Assembly (NCBI GenBank): GCA_913044235.1
Contig: CAJWOS010000004.1
Location: 1 to 40,040, forward strand
Direction: 5' to 3'
Length of the DNA: 40,040 bases
Origin: an uncultured Pseudomonadota bacterium
Lineage (GTDB): Bacteria > Myxococcota_A > UBA796 > UBA2385
Under the pieces are notes generated by a model that ran no database searches, was not told the origin of the DNA, and saw nothing but the letters and a program-made list of their open reading frames with translations. The position numbers and the translations under genes were made by a program. The first letter of the stretch is position 1, and every line of letters starts with the position of its first letter. Below are positions 32,286 through 40,040 of this stretch, in pieces.

Positions 32286-33576
32286 ATTCCTTGGCTCAGT
32301 GCTCCTCAGCGTGGCCTGCTCCCCCGAAGCTGCCAAGCTACCCACGGCTGCGCTGTTCAGCTCTGCGGACGGCACTCTGTTGCCCGACGACACCGGTACG
32401 CCTCCAGACACCGACGACACTGACGACACCGACGACACCGACGACACCGACGACACCGCAGAAGACACCGACGACACCGCAGAAGACACCGGCGACACCG
32501 GCGACCCGGTCGAGCCCGAGCTCGGACCCTGGCCCGCGGAGAGCGACGACATCACCGCCGGGGGCGACATGCCCTGCGACAATCTCTTCTCCCCCTGCAA
32601 CCACCACGTACGCCTCGCCGTCGGCACCGGCGACGGCACCTGGACCCTCGTGCCCACCCCCGTTGCAACCCGCGCCAGCGTGCCCCACGCAATGATCATC
32701 GACCACGGAGACATCGACGGCGAGCGGTGGCGCAGCCTGTGGCTCACCTACGTCGACATCTACCCCGGCAACATCCCTGATGGGGTCGACGTGGAAAACC
32801 TGCTTACGACCGCCATTCTTCCGTTTCCAGACAGTGCCGTGAGCAGCACCACCGACCTCGTGGAGACCCTCGACACGGGTGGCCCGCTCGGGTGGATTCG
32901 CAAGCGCACCGACACCTGGAAGTACGGCTACCGAATCGTCGATCCCGACCGCGAAATGTTCGCCGACGGGCCCATCATTTCCTCCCTCGCCGATGTGCAC
33001 CACGCGATGCTCGTGATCGACCTCGACCTCGACTCCGACCCGGCCAACGCCGAAAACAAGCTCTACCTCATCGAGTCCATCGACGGCTTCACCTTCGACT
33101 TCACCACCGAGGTCGAGATTGGCCGCGTGGGAACCGACCCCGACTGCTACCCCTTGCAGAACCCGATCTCGTCGTACCCCGCAGTGCTCTCCTTCGACTT
33201 CGCACCCGGCGGTACCGGCGAGTGGGGCTGCAACGTGTCGGGCTACCAGGAGTTTTCTCGCTACGAAGGCTCTCTCTTCGAGCAGACCGGTACCGGCGAT
33301 CGCGCCTCGGGCATCACGGTCACGTCCACCACCGCAGCCGATGGCCAGCGCACCGTCTACGGACATGTCGACGCCGAGGACGCCACGACGCAAGGACAGA
33401 CCGATCTGGTCCGCACCATCGAAAATCCAGACGGCACCTACACTGATGCCGTGGTGGTGACGGATGCCGACGACTTTGTGGGCGCTGAAAATGGAATCCA
33501 CGCGCCCACAGTATTGAAGGTCGACGACGGGCTGGAGCTTCTGATCTTCCACACCTACATCGAGACGCCGGAGTAG
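32275..33576 (+). CDS. Large lipoprotein with Asp/Thr repeat linker, unknown function
   Basis: 433-residue lipoprotein starting 11 bp inside the nuclease gene (ATG 32275, MRARFLGSVLLSVACS with Cys15). After the signal come residues 45-77, a low-complexity Asp-Asp-Thr repeat with Ala-Glu insertions, then the mature domain from about 95. The body has repeated motifs reminiscent of a beta-propeller (VPHAMIIDHGDIDGERWRSLWLTYVD, HAMLVIDLDLDSDPANAENKLYLIES, YPAVLSFDFAPGGTGEWGC, APTVLKVDDGLELLIFHTY), and four Cys that could pair. I recognise no family; glycan- or exo-enzyme-like propeller is a guess. The long upstream frame in another phase is a shadow of the nuclease gene; this start was chosen because of the signal peptide and overlap. 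Confidence 0.7.
   Translation: MRARFLGSVLLSVACSPEAAKLPTAALFSSADGTLLPDDTGTPPDTDDTDDTDDTDDTDDTAEDTDDTAEDTGDTGDPVEPELGPWPAESDDITAGGDMPCDNLFSPCNHHVRLAVGTGDGTWTLVPTPVATRASVPHAMIIDHGDIDGERWRSLWLTYVDIYPGNIPDGVDVENLLTTAILPFPDSAVSSTTDLVETLDTGGPLGWIRKRTDTWKYGYRIVDPDREMFADGPIISSLADVHHAMLVIDLDLDSDPANAENKLYLIESIDGFTFDFTTEVEIGRVGTDPDCYPLQNPISSYPAVLSFDFAPGGTGEWGCNVSGYQEFSRYEGSLFEQTGTGDRASGITVTSTTAADGQRTVYGHVDAEDATTQGQTDLVRTIENPDGTYTDAVVVTDADDFVGAENGIHAPTVLKVDDGLELLIFHTYIETPE
32407..32505 (+). repeat. In-frame minisatellite: 9-bp GACGACACC units and 21-bp units encoding the Asp/Thr linker
   Basis: Five tandem copies of GACGACACC (one with ACT) run at 32413-32457 and encode Asp-Asp-Thr. Two copies of a 21-bp unit (GAC GAC ACC GCA GAA GAC ACC) follow at 32449-32469 and 32470-32490, then GGCGACACC-GGCGAC. 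Unit lengths are multiples of three, so copy-number change would lengthen or shorten the linker without shifting the frame. Confidence 0.9.
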
Positions 33577-33748
33577 CGAACCGACCCCCGCCTCGGAAGC
33601 GGCCCTCCGGTGGTCTCATCCGATGCGACCCGTGCCGCGATACCACGTGGCCATCCTCCGAGCCGACTGGTAACGATGAGCGAGGGACCGCGATGACCGA
33701 CGGCCAATATCGCAGCGAGACCGACATCCACCCGGTCTTGCGGCAGCC

Positions 33749-35683
33749 GTGACCAGCTCCCGCCACACCCCGCAGACCATCGCATACCGGATGCTCGTGA
33801 TCGGCCTGGGAACAACACATATCGGTGCGGCACCCTGCGCCCTTCCCGCGGCTTCCGAGGCTGCCCTACCCACCACCGTGCATGTGGTGTGGGGTCCGCT
33901 GAAGGCCTCCGGCGACCCACGCGTCGTCCACCACATCGAGCATGCACTGGTGCCCAACAGCCCCGCACTGCGCTGCATCTCCGGTGAGGAGGGCGAGCTC
34001 GATGCCTACACCGGCCCCGATACCCTTCACATCCTCTGGCGAGGCCTCGCCGACGCCGAGCGGGCCGCCGCAGTCGTCACGCACCTGCAGCAATCCATTC
34101 ACACCCCCACACCCACCATCGCGAAGCGCTGGGCTGCAGCCAGCGCAGAAATTGCGGTCGAGCGCGCCTTGAGCGAGCCCTCCGACGATGCCCTTCTGCT
34201 CTACGAAAACAGCGCCATCCACGATCGGTACCGGCTCAATCCCCAGGGTACCGTTCGGTTCGACCCTGCTGCGGTCGAGCAGGCTCTGCGAGAGGCGCCG
34301 ATCACCACAGTGGTGGCGATGGGAACCGCTCCGATCCAGTGGCAACGCAGCGACGTGCCGCCCGTCGAGGCCGCGACCATCACGCAACTCAAGAATCCAA
34401 TTGGGGCCGCCCACGCCTGGCGAGTCGATGGCGCTCTCGACTGCACCCAGCGCCGAGCGTTCTGGGCCACCCTCACAGGCCTCGCCGAAGCCAGCGGCGG
34501 CATCCCCGTGGGTTGGGTGGGACATTCGTATGGATTGGTGGGCATTTCTGGTACCGATACGCTGCGCTCACCCCGTCGCCGAACGCAGGCGGTCGCACAG
34601 GAACACGACCGAGCCGTCACGCGCAGCACCGCGCGACGCACAGTCGACCCCACCGATCGGGCGTGGATCGGGGTTGGCCACCTCGGGCTTGGCGTGTGTC
34701 CGTCGCTGCCAGACACCCCCCTCACCACAACCGAGGTGGACACCGCGCTCCGCTGGCTGATCGACGCCGAGCAGCCAGCAACGGTCCCCCCTCCGCACAA
34801 CGTCGGCACTCTGGACCTCGAGGCGCAGCCGCGCGCAGCCCTGTGGCAGGCCGGTGCTCCCCCACCTGACTGGAATGCCCACCCAGACCTCGTCTACATC
34901 CGCAGTCCAGGAGGCTTCACACTCGAAGGGGCGCGGGAGACCCTCGCCAGGCGACATGCCGAGCAGACGCTCACGGCCACCACGGCGCGTGCCGTTCCGC
35001 TCGAGACCGTCACGGAGCAGGCCCTGGTGCTCGCAGGCGCACACACAACAGACGTGCCCTGCCGGTGGTCGGGCATCGAGCCCACCCCCGCCTGTCCAAC
35101 CAACGGCTTGCTGCGTGTTCCCCACCAAGACGCTTTCTTCGTGGTGGATGAGCCCAAGCGGTCTCGATTCGTTCAGGTCGACATCGTGTATGCGCTCGAT
35201 ACCGACGCCACACGCAGCGCAGCGGATGTCCTGCTCGGTACGGGAGGCGGACTGTGGGCGGCTCTAGATGCCGTCGGCTCCATCCGCGATGCCCGGGTGA
35301 CTCCAGAACACAGCCGCACCCAGCTGTCATTCACGGTTCCGATCGAGCAGCTCGTGGACGTGCTTCAGGCCGTGTTGGTGGACCGAAGAGCCCATCCCGG
35401 AAGGGGCAGTCAGTCCGCTGTGGGATTTGCACTCGACCGGGCCCGACAGGCCGCACGGGCCCACGAGCGCTCCCACCACCCCAGGCCCCAGCCGAGCGCC
35501 CACCCGGGTGCGCTCCGCGCATTCGACCAAGCACCCCGATTGGTCGTGTTGACGGGTGCCGCAGCAGCCATTGAGACCCACCTGGACTCGACCACCTTGC
35601 TACCCAATCGGGTCTTGTCGGCTCCCCAGCTAAGGGCCGAAGCCACCAACCTTCGCTCTGAGGGTGACCCCCCGCCTCTCTGA
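33749..35683 (+). CDS. M16-like zinc metallopeptidase, exported
   Basis: 644-residue protein. Near the N-terminus it has RVVHHIEHALVP, a perfect HXXEH zinc motif (His61, Glu64, His65), followed by GELDAYTGPDTLHILWRGL (the family GG..NA.T..D.T.Y) and AEIAVERALSEP, whose Glu134 or Glu138 would be the third ligand about 73 residues later. This is the inverted-zinc (pitrilysin, M16) architecture; a later region DVLLGTGGGLWAALDAVGSIRDARVTPEHSRTQLSFTVPIEQLVDVLQAVL resembles the second M16 domain. The middle third is poorly like any family. Start GTG 33749 is taken because no other upstream in-frame start exists before a stop; ATG 33791 is an alternative. An N-terminal hydrophobic segment suggests export. 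Its stop is 1 bp from the convergent gene that follows. Confidence 0.6.
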   Translation: MTSSRHTPQTIAYRMLVIGLGTTHIGAAPCALPAASEAALPTTVHVVWGPLKASGDPRVVHHIEHALVPNSPALRCISGEEGELDAYTGPDTLHILWRGLADAERAAAVVTHLQQSIHTPTPTIAKRWAAASAEIAVERALSEPSDDALLLYENSAIHDRYRLNPQGTVRFDPAAVEQALREAPITTVVAMGTAPIQWQRSDVPPVEAATITQLKNPIGAAHAWRVDGALDCTQRRAFWATLTGLAEASGGIPVGWVGHSYGLVGISGTDTLRSPRRRTQAVAQEHDRAVTRSTARRTVDPTDRAWIGVGHLGLGVCPSLPDTPLTTTEVDTALRWLIDAEQPATVPPPHNVGTLDLEAQPRAALWQAGAPPPDWNAHPDLVYIRSPGGFTLEGARETLARRHAEQTLTATTARAVPLETVTEQALVLAGAHTTDVPCRWSGIEPTPACPTNGLLRVPHQDAFFVVDEPKRSRFVQVDIVYALDTDATRSAADVLLGTGGGLWAALDAVGSIRDARVTPEHSRTQLSFTVPIEQLVDVLQAVLVDRRAHPGRGSQSAVGFALDRARQAARAHERSHHPRPQPSAHPGALRAFDQAPRLVVLTGAAAAIETHLDSTTLLPNRVLSAPQLRAEATNLRSEGDPPPL

Positions 35684-35684
35684 G

Positions 35685-36599
35685 TCACGGCCGATCGGAC
35701 CCCGGCTCAGACCGCGCTTCGAGTGCCCACATCACCCCGATGGGCGCTGCATCCATCGAGATCCTCGCTCGAAACGCCTCGAGGCGTTCGTTGGGTAGTC
35801 GTCGCCGAACCAACGGACGATACACCTCTGACGGCGCTCCCGACCACGCCGCTTTCAGGTCTCCCGTCTGCACCTCGATCGACCGCAGCACATGGGGTGA
35901 AGGGTGTACCACCACACGCACGGTCGGCTCGTCTTCGAGATTTCGCAGCCATGTAAGCGGATACAAGCTCCCGACCTGAAGCGCAGTGGGCGCTGCGGCG
36001 GTGGTCAGTCGCAGCACAGGCTCCGTGCAGTTGAGGGCCATGGCACGGTACCGCGGGCGAGACACCGTATGGCCGCTGCGCAGTGCTGCGAGCTGTGTCT
36101 CGAATGCAGCATCCAGCTCGGTAAGGACCGCTGCGGCCTCATCTCGATCGATGGGCAGCCAGAACTCGGTGATTTCCCGGTTCTTGTCGAGCTCCTCGGC
36201 GTAGGTACCGCCATCGACCGGGTGCTCGTTCCGAAAGAGCACGAGGCGATCCCGCTGTACGTTCAAGAAGTCTGGCATGTGGTACCAGCCCTCTTCGGGA
36301 TGGGCAGCCGCAAACCAGTCCACCAACGAGGCATCCATCCGTGTGGCCTCGAATTCCACATCCCGAAATTGGCCGGCGGCACATGCGAGAAATCGCAGGC
36401 TGATGTGACCCCATGTCGAGCGACCCCGCATGCGCCCGTAGACCACCACAGCCACTTCGAGCACTTGATCCCGCCGGTTTTCACAGGCCCCGTGCGTGTG
36501 CGCTGCAACCGCTGCCGCAGCAGGGACCTGGCTGGACAGGTCGATCGTGGCCGTGCCGGCCCAGGCGGCCGAGACCATCATGGCGGCAAATGGTGTCAT
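35685..36599 (-). CDS. Exported protein of unknown function, DUF4105-like pattern possible
   Basis: 304-residue protein with a signal peptide (MTPFAAMMVSAAWAGTA). Cys residues and strands are seen in VLEVAVVVYGRMRGRSTWGHISLRFLACAAGQFRDVEFEATRMD, where the WGHISLRF resembles the (S/W)GH...R motif of DUF4105-type lipoprotein domains; later ALNCTEPVLRLTTAAAPTALQVGSLYPLTW is also compatible with that family, but I am not sure. ATG 36599 is taken as the start because a hydrophobic signal begins there and the longer frame (to 36683) does not add anything. It is convergent with the M16-like gene and divergent from the TPR-glycosyltransferase (50 bp apart). Confidence 0.5.
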   Translation of the reverse strand: MTPFAAMMVSAAWAGTATIDLSSQVPAAAAVAAHTHGACENRRDQVLEVAVVVYGRMRGRSTWGHISLRFLACAAGQFRDVEFEATRMDASLVDWFAAAHPEEGWYHMPDFLNVQRDRLVLFRNEHPVDGGTYAEELDKNREITEFWLPIDRDEAAAVLTELDAAFETQLAALRSGHTVSRPRYRAMALNCTEPVLRLTTAAAPTALQVGSLYPLTWLRNLEDEPTVRVVVHPSPHVLRSIEVQTGDLKAAWSGAPSEVYRPLVRRRLPNERLEAFRARISMDAAPIGVMWALEARSEPGSDRP

Positions 36600-36649
36600 C
36601 GCGCACCCGTTACCCGATCCAGCCCACGAGTGACGCGCTACGCTGCCCC

Positions 36650-38059
36650 ATGTCTGCAACCGATCCCAGCACAGACCACCCACTCCGGCAGGCCCTCACC
36701 CAAGCCCTTCGTGCCCGCGATCCGGCCCAAGCCGTCCCGGCGGCCGAGGCTCTTGTTCGTGCATTTCCCCAGTCCGCGCTCGCCTGGAGCGGCCTCGCCG
36801 ATGCGTTGACCCTGTCTGGCCAAGTCGGGATCGCCGTCGATGCCCGCCGACAAGCAGTCGCCTTCAAGCCGCGCGACGGCACGCTGCAGTTCAATCTCGG
36901 AACCGCTCTCCTCGCGGCGTCCGATCCAGCCGGCGCCGTGGTGGTGCTCCAGGCGGCCTCGCAGCACCTTCCCCGCACACCCCGACTCCTGATGAACCTC
37001 GGAGTCGCACTGCGAGAGCTGGGACGCCTGTCCGAAGCTGCAGACGCCTTGGCCAGAGCAGCACGCAACGCACCTGCCAACACGCCCCTGGCTGCCAACA
37101 TCACCTGGAACCAGAGCCTCGTGCACCTGATGGGTGGGGACCTCCGCGCCGGTCTTCCCGCCTACGAGTCCCGTCGAAAGCTGCCCCGGTTCAGCCTGCG
37201 CGTGCCCCGCCACCTCCCAAGCTGGGATGGACAGAGCCGACCCCAAAAGCTCCTCATTGTCGCAGAGCAGGGGCTGGGAGACACATTCCAGTATGCTCGC
37301 TGGATCCGGCGGGTCGAGTCGTGCGCCGAGACCTTGGTGGTGGCGGTTCAAAAACCCCTGGTGGCCCTGCTTCGCGCCGGCCTCGACCGAGCCTGTGAGC
37401 GCACGGAAATCATCCCTCTCGACCGGAATCTCGCGGTGTCGAAGGTCGACGCATGGGCCCCTCTGCTGTCGCTTCCTTGGCTCCTCAATGCTGTGCAGCG
37501 AGGAAGCCACGTCGAGTCCACCCCCTGGCTTGCCGCCGATCCCACCCTGGTCGATCACTGGCGCACCCGACTGGCCCGAGAGCCCGGCCCCGTTCGAGTG
37601 GGCATCGTGTGGCAGGGCAACCCGCACTACCTCGGTGACTGCCATCGGTCGGTCCCTCTCGAGGTCTTCGCTCCGATCGCTCGCCTGCCCGGAGTCACGC
37701 TTGTCTCTCTCCAAAAGCGACACGGACGCAGGCAGCTGACCCGCCTGCCTGAGGGAATGCATGTGGCCGACTTGCACAAAGAGCTCGACGAGACCACCGG
37801 TCCCTTCCTCGACACCGCAGCCGCGATGCAGGTGCTCGACCTCGTGATCACCAGCGACACCGCCACCCTTCATCTCGCAGGGGCACTCGGTGTGCGCACT
37901 CTTGCGGCCATCGCTCACATCCCCGACTGGCGCTTCGGCCTGACCGGCAATCACCTGCCGGAGTACCCCCACGTGCGACTGGTCCGACAGCCGCGCCCCG
38001 GCGACTGGACATCGGTCGCAGACGTCATGGCCCGCTGGATCCACAAACACATGTGCTGA
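36650..38059 (+). CDS. TPR-containing glycosyltransferase (GT9/GT41-like)
   Basis: 469-residue cytoplasmic protein. The first about 150 residues are TPR-like helices (ALAWSGLADALTLSGQVGIAVDARRQAVAFKPRDGTLQFNLGTALLAASDPAGAVVVLQAASQHLPRTPRLLMNLGVALRELGRLSEAADALARAARNAP). The rest is a GT-B fold of the heptosyltransferase-like group: LLIVAEQGLGDTFQYARWIRRV, VRVGIVWQGNPHYLGDCHRSVPLEVFAPIARLPGVTLVSLQK, and near the C-terminus LDLVITSDTATLHLAGALGVRTLAAIAHIPDWRFGL..LPEYPHVRLVRQPRPGDW. These proteins transfer sugars to proteins or glycans. ATG 36650 begins the TPR part; the long upstream frame is a shadow of the opposite gene. Followed at 111 bp by a polytopic membrane protein that may use its product. 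Confidence 0.85.
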   Translation: MSATDPSTDHPLRQALTQALRARDPAQAVPAAEALVRAFPQSALAWSGLADALTLSGQVGIAVDARRQAVAFKPRDGTLQFNLGTALLAASDPAGAVVVLQAASQHLPRTPRLLMNLGVALRELGRLSEAADALARAARNAPANTPLAANITWNQSLVHLMGGDLRAGLPAYESRRKLPRFSLRVPRHLPSWDGQSRPQKLLIVAEQGLGDTFQYARWIRRVESCAETLVVAVQKPLVALLRAGLDRACERTEIIPLDRNLAVSKVDAWAPLLSLPWLLNAVQRGSHVESTPWLAADPTLVDHWRTRLAREPGPVRVGIVWQGNPHYLGDCHRSVPLEVFAPIARLPGVTLVSLQKRHGRRQLTRLPEGMHVADLHKELDETTGPFLDTAAAMQVLDLVITSDTATLHLAGALGVRTLAAIAHIPDWRFGLTGNHLPEYPHVRLVRQPRPGDWTSVADVMARWIHKHMC

Positions 38060-38170
38060 GCATCCCAGGACTCCCACCAGTGGGTGTCCTTCGCCGTGAT
38101 CTACACGATGCAGCACGCCAGTCGGGCTTCGGCGCTCCGGCTGCGGCCGCCGGGTGCTACCCTCCTGCGC

Positions 38171-40040
38171 ATGCTGTTGTCCATCATCGAGTGGTACTAC
38201 GGAATCGACTGGCATCGCTTGCGGCGTGGAGCCATCGAGATCGCTGTGGTGTTCATCATCTATACGGCGCTGGCCTGTGCGGTCACCTGGCCCTCCGCCA
38301 TGCATCTCGACGAAGTCATCTTGGGTGGTGGGGAGCTCGGCGGCTGGATGTGGCGCACGTGGTGGCACAGCCAGGAGGTCGATGCGATTGCGTACACCGA
38401 TCTCGGACTCGTCGATCGGCTGCAGATGCTGTTTTCGCTCGGTCGCTATCCCGAGACCGGCAACATCCTCGACATCCTGCTGCTCTCGTACCCCCTCGAA
38501 GCAGCATTCGGCAGCGTGATCGGTCACAACCTCAAGGTGTGGCTCATCATCATTGGAAACGGCGTGTGCGGCTACGCTCTGGCGCGGTCACTCACGAATG
38601 CGCGCCTGGTGTCGGTGGCCGCAGGGGCGCTGGCGATCATCAATCCCATCGTGATCCAGGACATCAACAAGACCGGACTTCGACAGGTGCTGCTGTGGTG
38701 GCTGCTGCTCTACCCGGTGTTTCTCAACCGGGCCTGGCGCACCGGGGGCCGGGTGGCCGGCATGGCGGCGGGCATCTGCTACGTGGCGGTGGCCGCCTTT
38801 TACTGGTTCTACGGGCTCTTCGCGGCCATGTTCACGCTCCTGTTCATCGGAATGCAGTGGGCACGGGACCGGGTTCCCATCGCCCGGGTGGCCCGCTGGG
38901 GAGTGCCTGCCGCCATCACGGTTGTGCTGGGCGTCTTCTTCTTCGTGAGTCCATACCTGTCGAGCGGGGGTGAAGACACTGGCGGCGGTGGGGTGGCCAA
39001 GCTGCCGGAGCTCACCTTCTTCCTGCCCTTCCCCGGCTACGACACCATCTCGCACGCCCCGCTGAGGCCTTCGAACTACCGCGAAAACGTGCTGTCCTCC
39101 CTGCACCGGACGGTCGAGTCCGCATGGCCCGTCGACTACGTCCTCAACCCTCGGCATGGCGTACTGGCCCTTCCAGCGGCCGCCTTCCTCCTGGGGGTTC
39201 TCCCAGCGATTCGGCGCCGAGCGGCGTGGAGCTGGCTGGTCATCTGGACGGTCTTCTTTGCCGGCACGCTTGGCCCCTACCTCAAGATCGGCGCCATGAA
39301 AGACACGAGCGACGTCGTGACCTTCGGCGAGTATGTGGTCCGGCTGCCGTATGCCTGGATGTTCCAGCTCGTACCCGGCATGTCTCGGATGTTCGCGCCC
39401 TACCGGATGGGCTCGATGGTGGTGGTGGCGTCGGTCGCACTGCTGGCTCTGTCGCTGCATCCCCTCCGCCGATGGCCGCGGCGCGCTGTGGGACTGCTGG
39501 CCGGCATCACCATCGTGTTGCAGTTGTTCTACCGGTTCGACCTCGACGAGATTGGCGAGAATTCCGCAGGTCCCGCCATGTGGCGGGTGCCCACCCAGGT
39601 CTCGGCGATGAAGCTTCCCGCGTTCTATGCCGGCCTCGACCCCGAGGGCTGGGAAGGCTTGATCGAGCTCCCCATGGAGCAGCAGCAGGATCTGATCTGT
39701 GCCTACCAGAGCGTGCACCGGCGAAAAGTATACCGATCTTGGGCCACCTCTCCGGCAATCCCACCCGAGCTCCGACGGCGGGGAGGCGGCGATCCTGCCC
39801 AGAGACTGCGATGGCTGGCCAAGGCCGAGCCTCGGCGTGACCCGGCGCAGAATGTGTTCACCGCCCTGTCCCGCGACCCGATGGGGGCCGATGATCAACT
39901 GGCGAACCTCCCCAATGATGCGCTCACCAAAGTAGTCGAGAATGGCGACTATCGGTACCTGGTGGTGCACGAGCGTGGCTATTTCCTGCTCGAGCCGCAG
40001 CAGGGGCCCGCACTCTACCGCCACGTGGTCCGTGTGCTCA
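38171..40040 (+). CDS. Large polytopic membrane protein (GT-C-like), 3'-truncated by the window
   Basis: Read directly from the sequence: the frame from ATG 38171 has no stop to the right edge, giving 623 residues. About nine or ten membrane helices are visible (IEIAVVFIIYTALACAVTW, KVWLIIIGNGVCGYALA, VSVAAGALAIINPIVI, VLLWWLLLYPVFL, MAAGICYVAVAAFYWFYGLFAAMFTLLFIGM, VPAAITVVLGVFFFVSPYL, LALPAAAFLLGVLPAI, WLVIWTVFFAGTLGPYL, GSMVVVASVALLALSL, AVGLLAGITIVLQLFY). A first extracytoplasmic loop MHLDEVILGGGELGGWMWRTWWH and a later PGMSRMFAPYRMGS are like uncharacterised GT-C/YfhO-like membrane proteins. After about residue 455 the visible part is mainly soluble. An earlier in-frame ATG at 38108 is possible. 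Antisense frames over it are shadows. Confidence 0.75.
   Translation, partial: MLLSIIEWYYGIDWHRLRRGAIEIAVVFIIYTALACAVTWPSAMHLDEVILGGGELGGWMWRTWWHSQEVDAIAYTDLGLVDRLQMLFSLGRYPETGNILDILLLSYPLEAAFGSVIGHNLKVWLIIIGNGVCGYALARSLTNARLVSVAAGALAIINPIVIQDINKTGLRQVLLWWLLLYPVFLNRAWRTGGRVAGMAAGICYVAVAAFYWFYGLFAAMFTLLFIGMQWARDRVPIARVARWGVPAAITVVLGVFFFVSPYLSSGGEDTGGGGVAKLPELTFFLPFPGYDTISHAPLRPSNYRENVLSSLHRTVESAWPVDYVLNPRHGVLALPAAAFLLGVLPAIRRRAAWSWLVIWTVFFAGTLGPYLKIGAMKDTSDVVTFGEYVVRLPYAWMFQLVPGMSRMFAPYRMGSMVVVASVALLALSLHPLRRWPRRAVGLLAGITIVLQLFYRFDLDEIGENSAGPAMWRVPTQVSAMKLPAFYAGLDPEGWEGLIELPMEQQQDLICAYQSVHRRKVYRSWATSPAIPPELRRRGGGDPAQRLRWLAKAEPRRDPAQNVFTALSRDPMGADDQLANLPNDALTKVVENGDYRYLVVHERGYFLLEPQQGPALYRHVVRVL

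Noticed and set aside
32407..32505. Repeat array considered as CRISPR
   Set aside because: Units are 9 bp without spacers and lie inside a coding frame.
38057..38171. TGA between the glycosyltransferase and the membrane gene, which share a reading frame (possible readthrough or fusion)
   Set aside because: No selenocysteine element or slippery site is seen and both proteins are complete domain-wise; shared frame is probably chance.
38588..40024. 478-codon minus-strand frame at the right end
   Set aside because: The plus-strand frame from 38171 is open to the edge and encodes regular hydrophobic helices, so the minus frame is a shadow.

Overview
The window is high-GC, densely coded chromosomal DNA of a Gram-negative, diderm bacterium. 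Several traits point to a myxobacterium-like (Myxococcota or former Deltaproteobacteria) genome: many lipoproteins with Asp/Thr-rich linkers, a MopE-type calcium/metal-binding motif on a secreted nuclease, a giant CHAT/STAND/WD40 signalling protein, ECF sigma plus membrane anti-sigma pairs, and several outer-membrane beta-barrels. The assignment to Myxococcota is inference; no rRNA or marker gene fixes it. I found no tRNA, rRNA, CRISPR array, insertion sequence or phage block.

Layout. 1-5.7 kb: 5'-truncated glutamate racemase, an exported START-like protein, tRNA methyltransferase TrmK, a small outer-membrane protein, then an ECF sigma factor, its membrane-anchored anti-sigma partner and a DUF1353 protein with membrane helices. 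5.75-10.3 kb: one 1504-residue protein with a CHAT-like domain, an nSTAND1-type NTPase, one membrane helix and a WD40 propeller; residues expected to be catalytic in both the CHAT and NTPase parts are replaced. 10.5-14.5 kb (minus strand): a translationally coupled three-gene starch locus (maltoporin-like barrel, small lipoprotein, lipoprotein alpha-amylase with CBM20).

14.7-23 kb (plus strand): a GbsR/MarR-type regulator with a palindromic promoter operator, followed by a LolA-like protein, two FtsX-type permeases, a LolD-like ATPase, a beta-barrel protein and an S9 peptidase. It looks like an envelope export or sorting system under local control. 22.9-28.4 kb (minus strand): an AlkB-type dioxygenase with a near-perfect LexA box just upstream, a small membrane protein, a sterol-desaturase-like hydroxylase, an unknown membrane protein, RecN and a lipoprotein.

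28.6-40 kb: a PhoB/PhoR-like two-component pair, an EndA-type nuclease lipoprotein, a lipoprotein with a 9-bp minisatellite, an M16-like metallopeptidase, an unknown exported protein, a TPR-glycosyltransferase and a large polytopic membrane protein that runs off the right edge. The right-end membrane gene has no stop inside the window and was read directly from the sequence.
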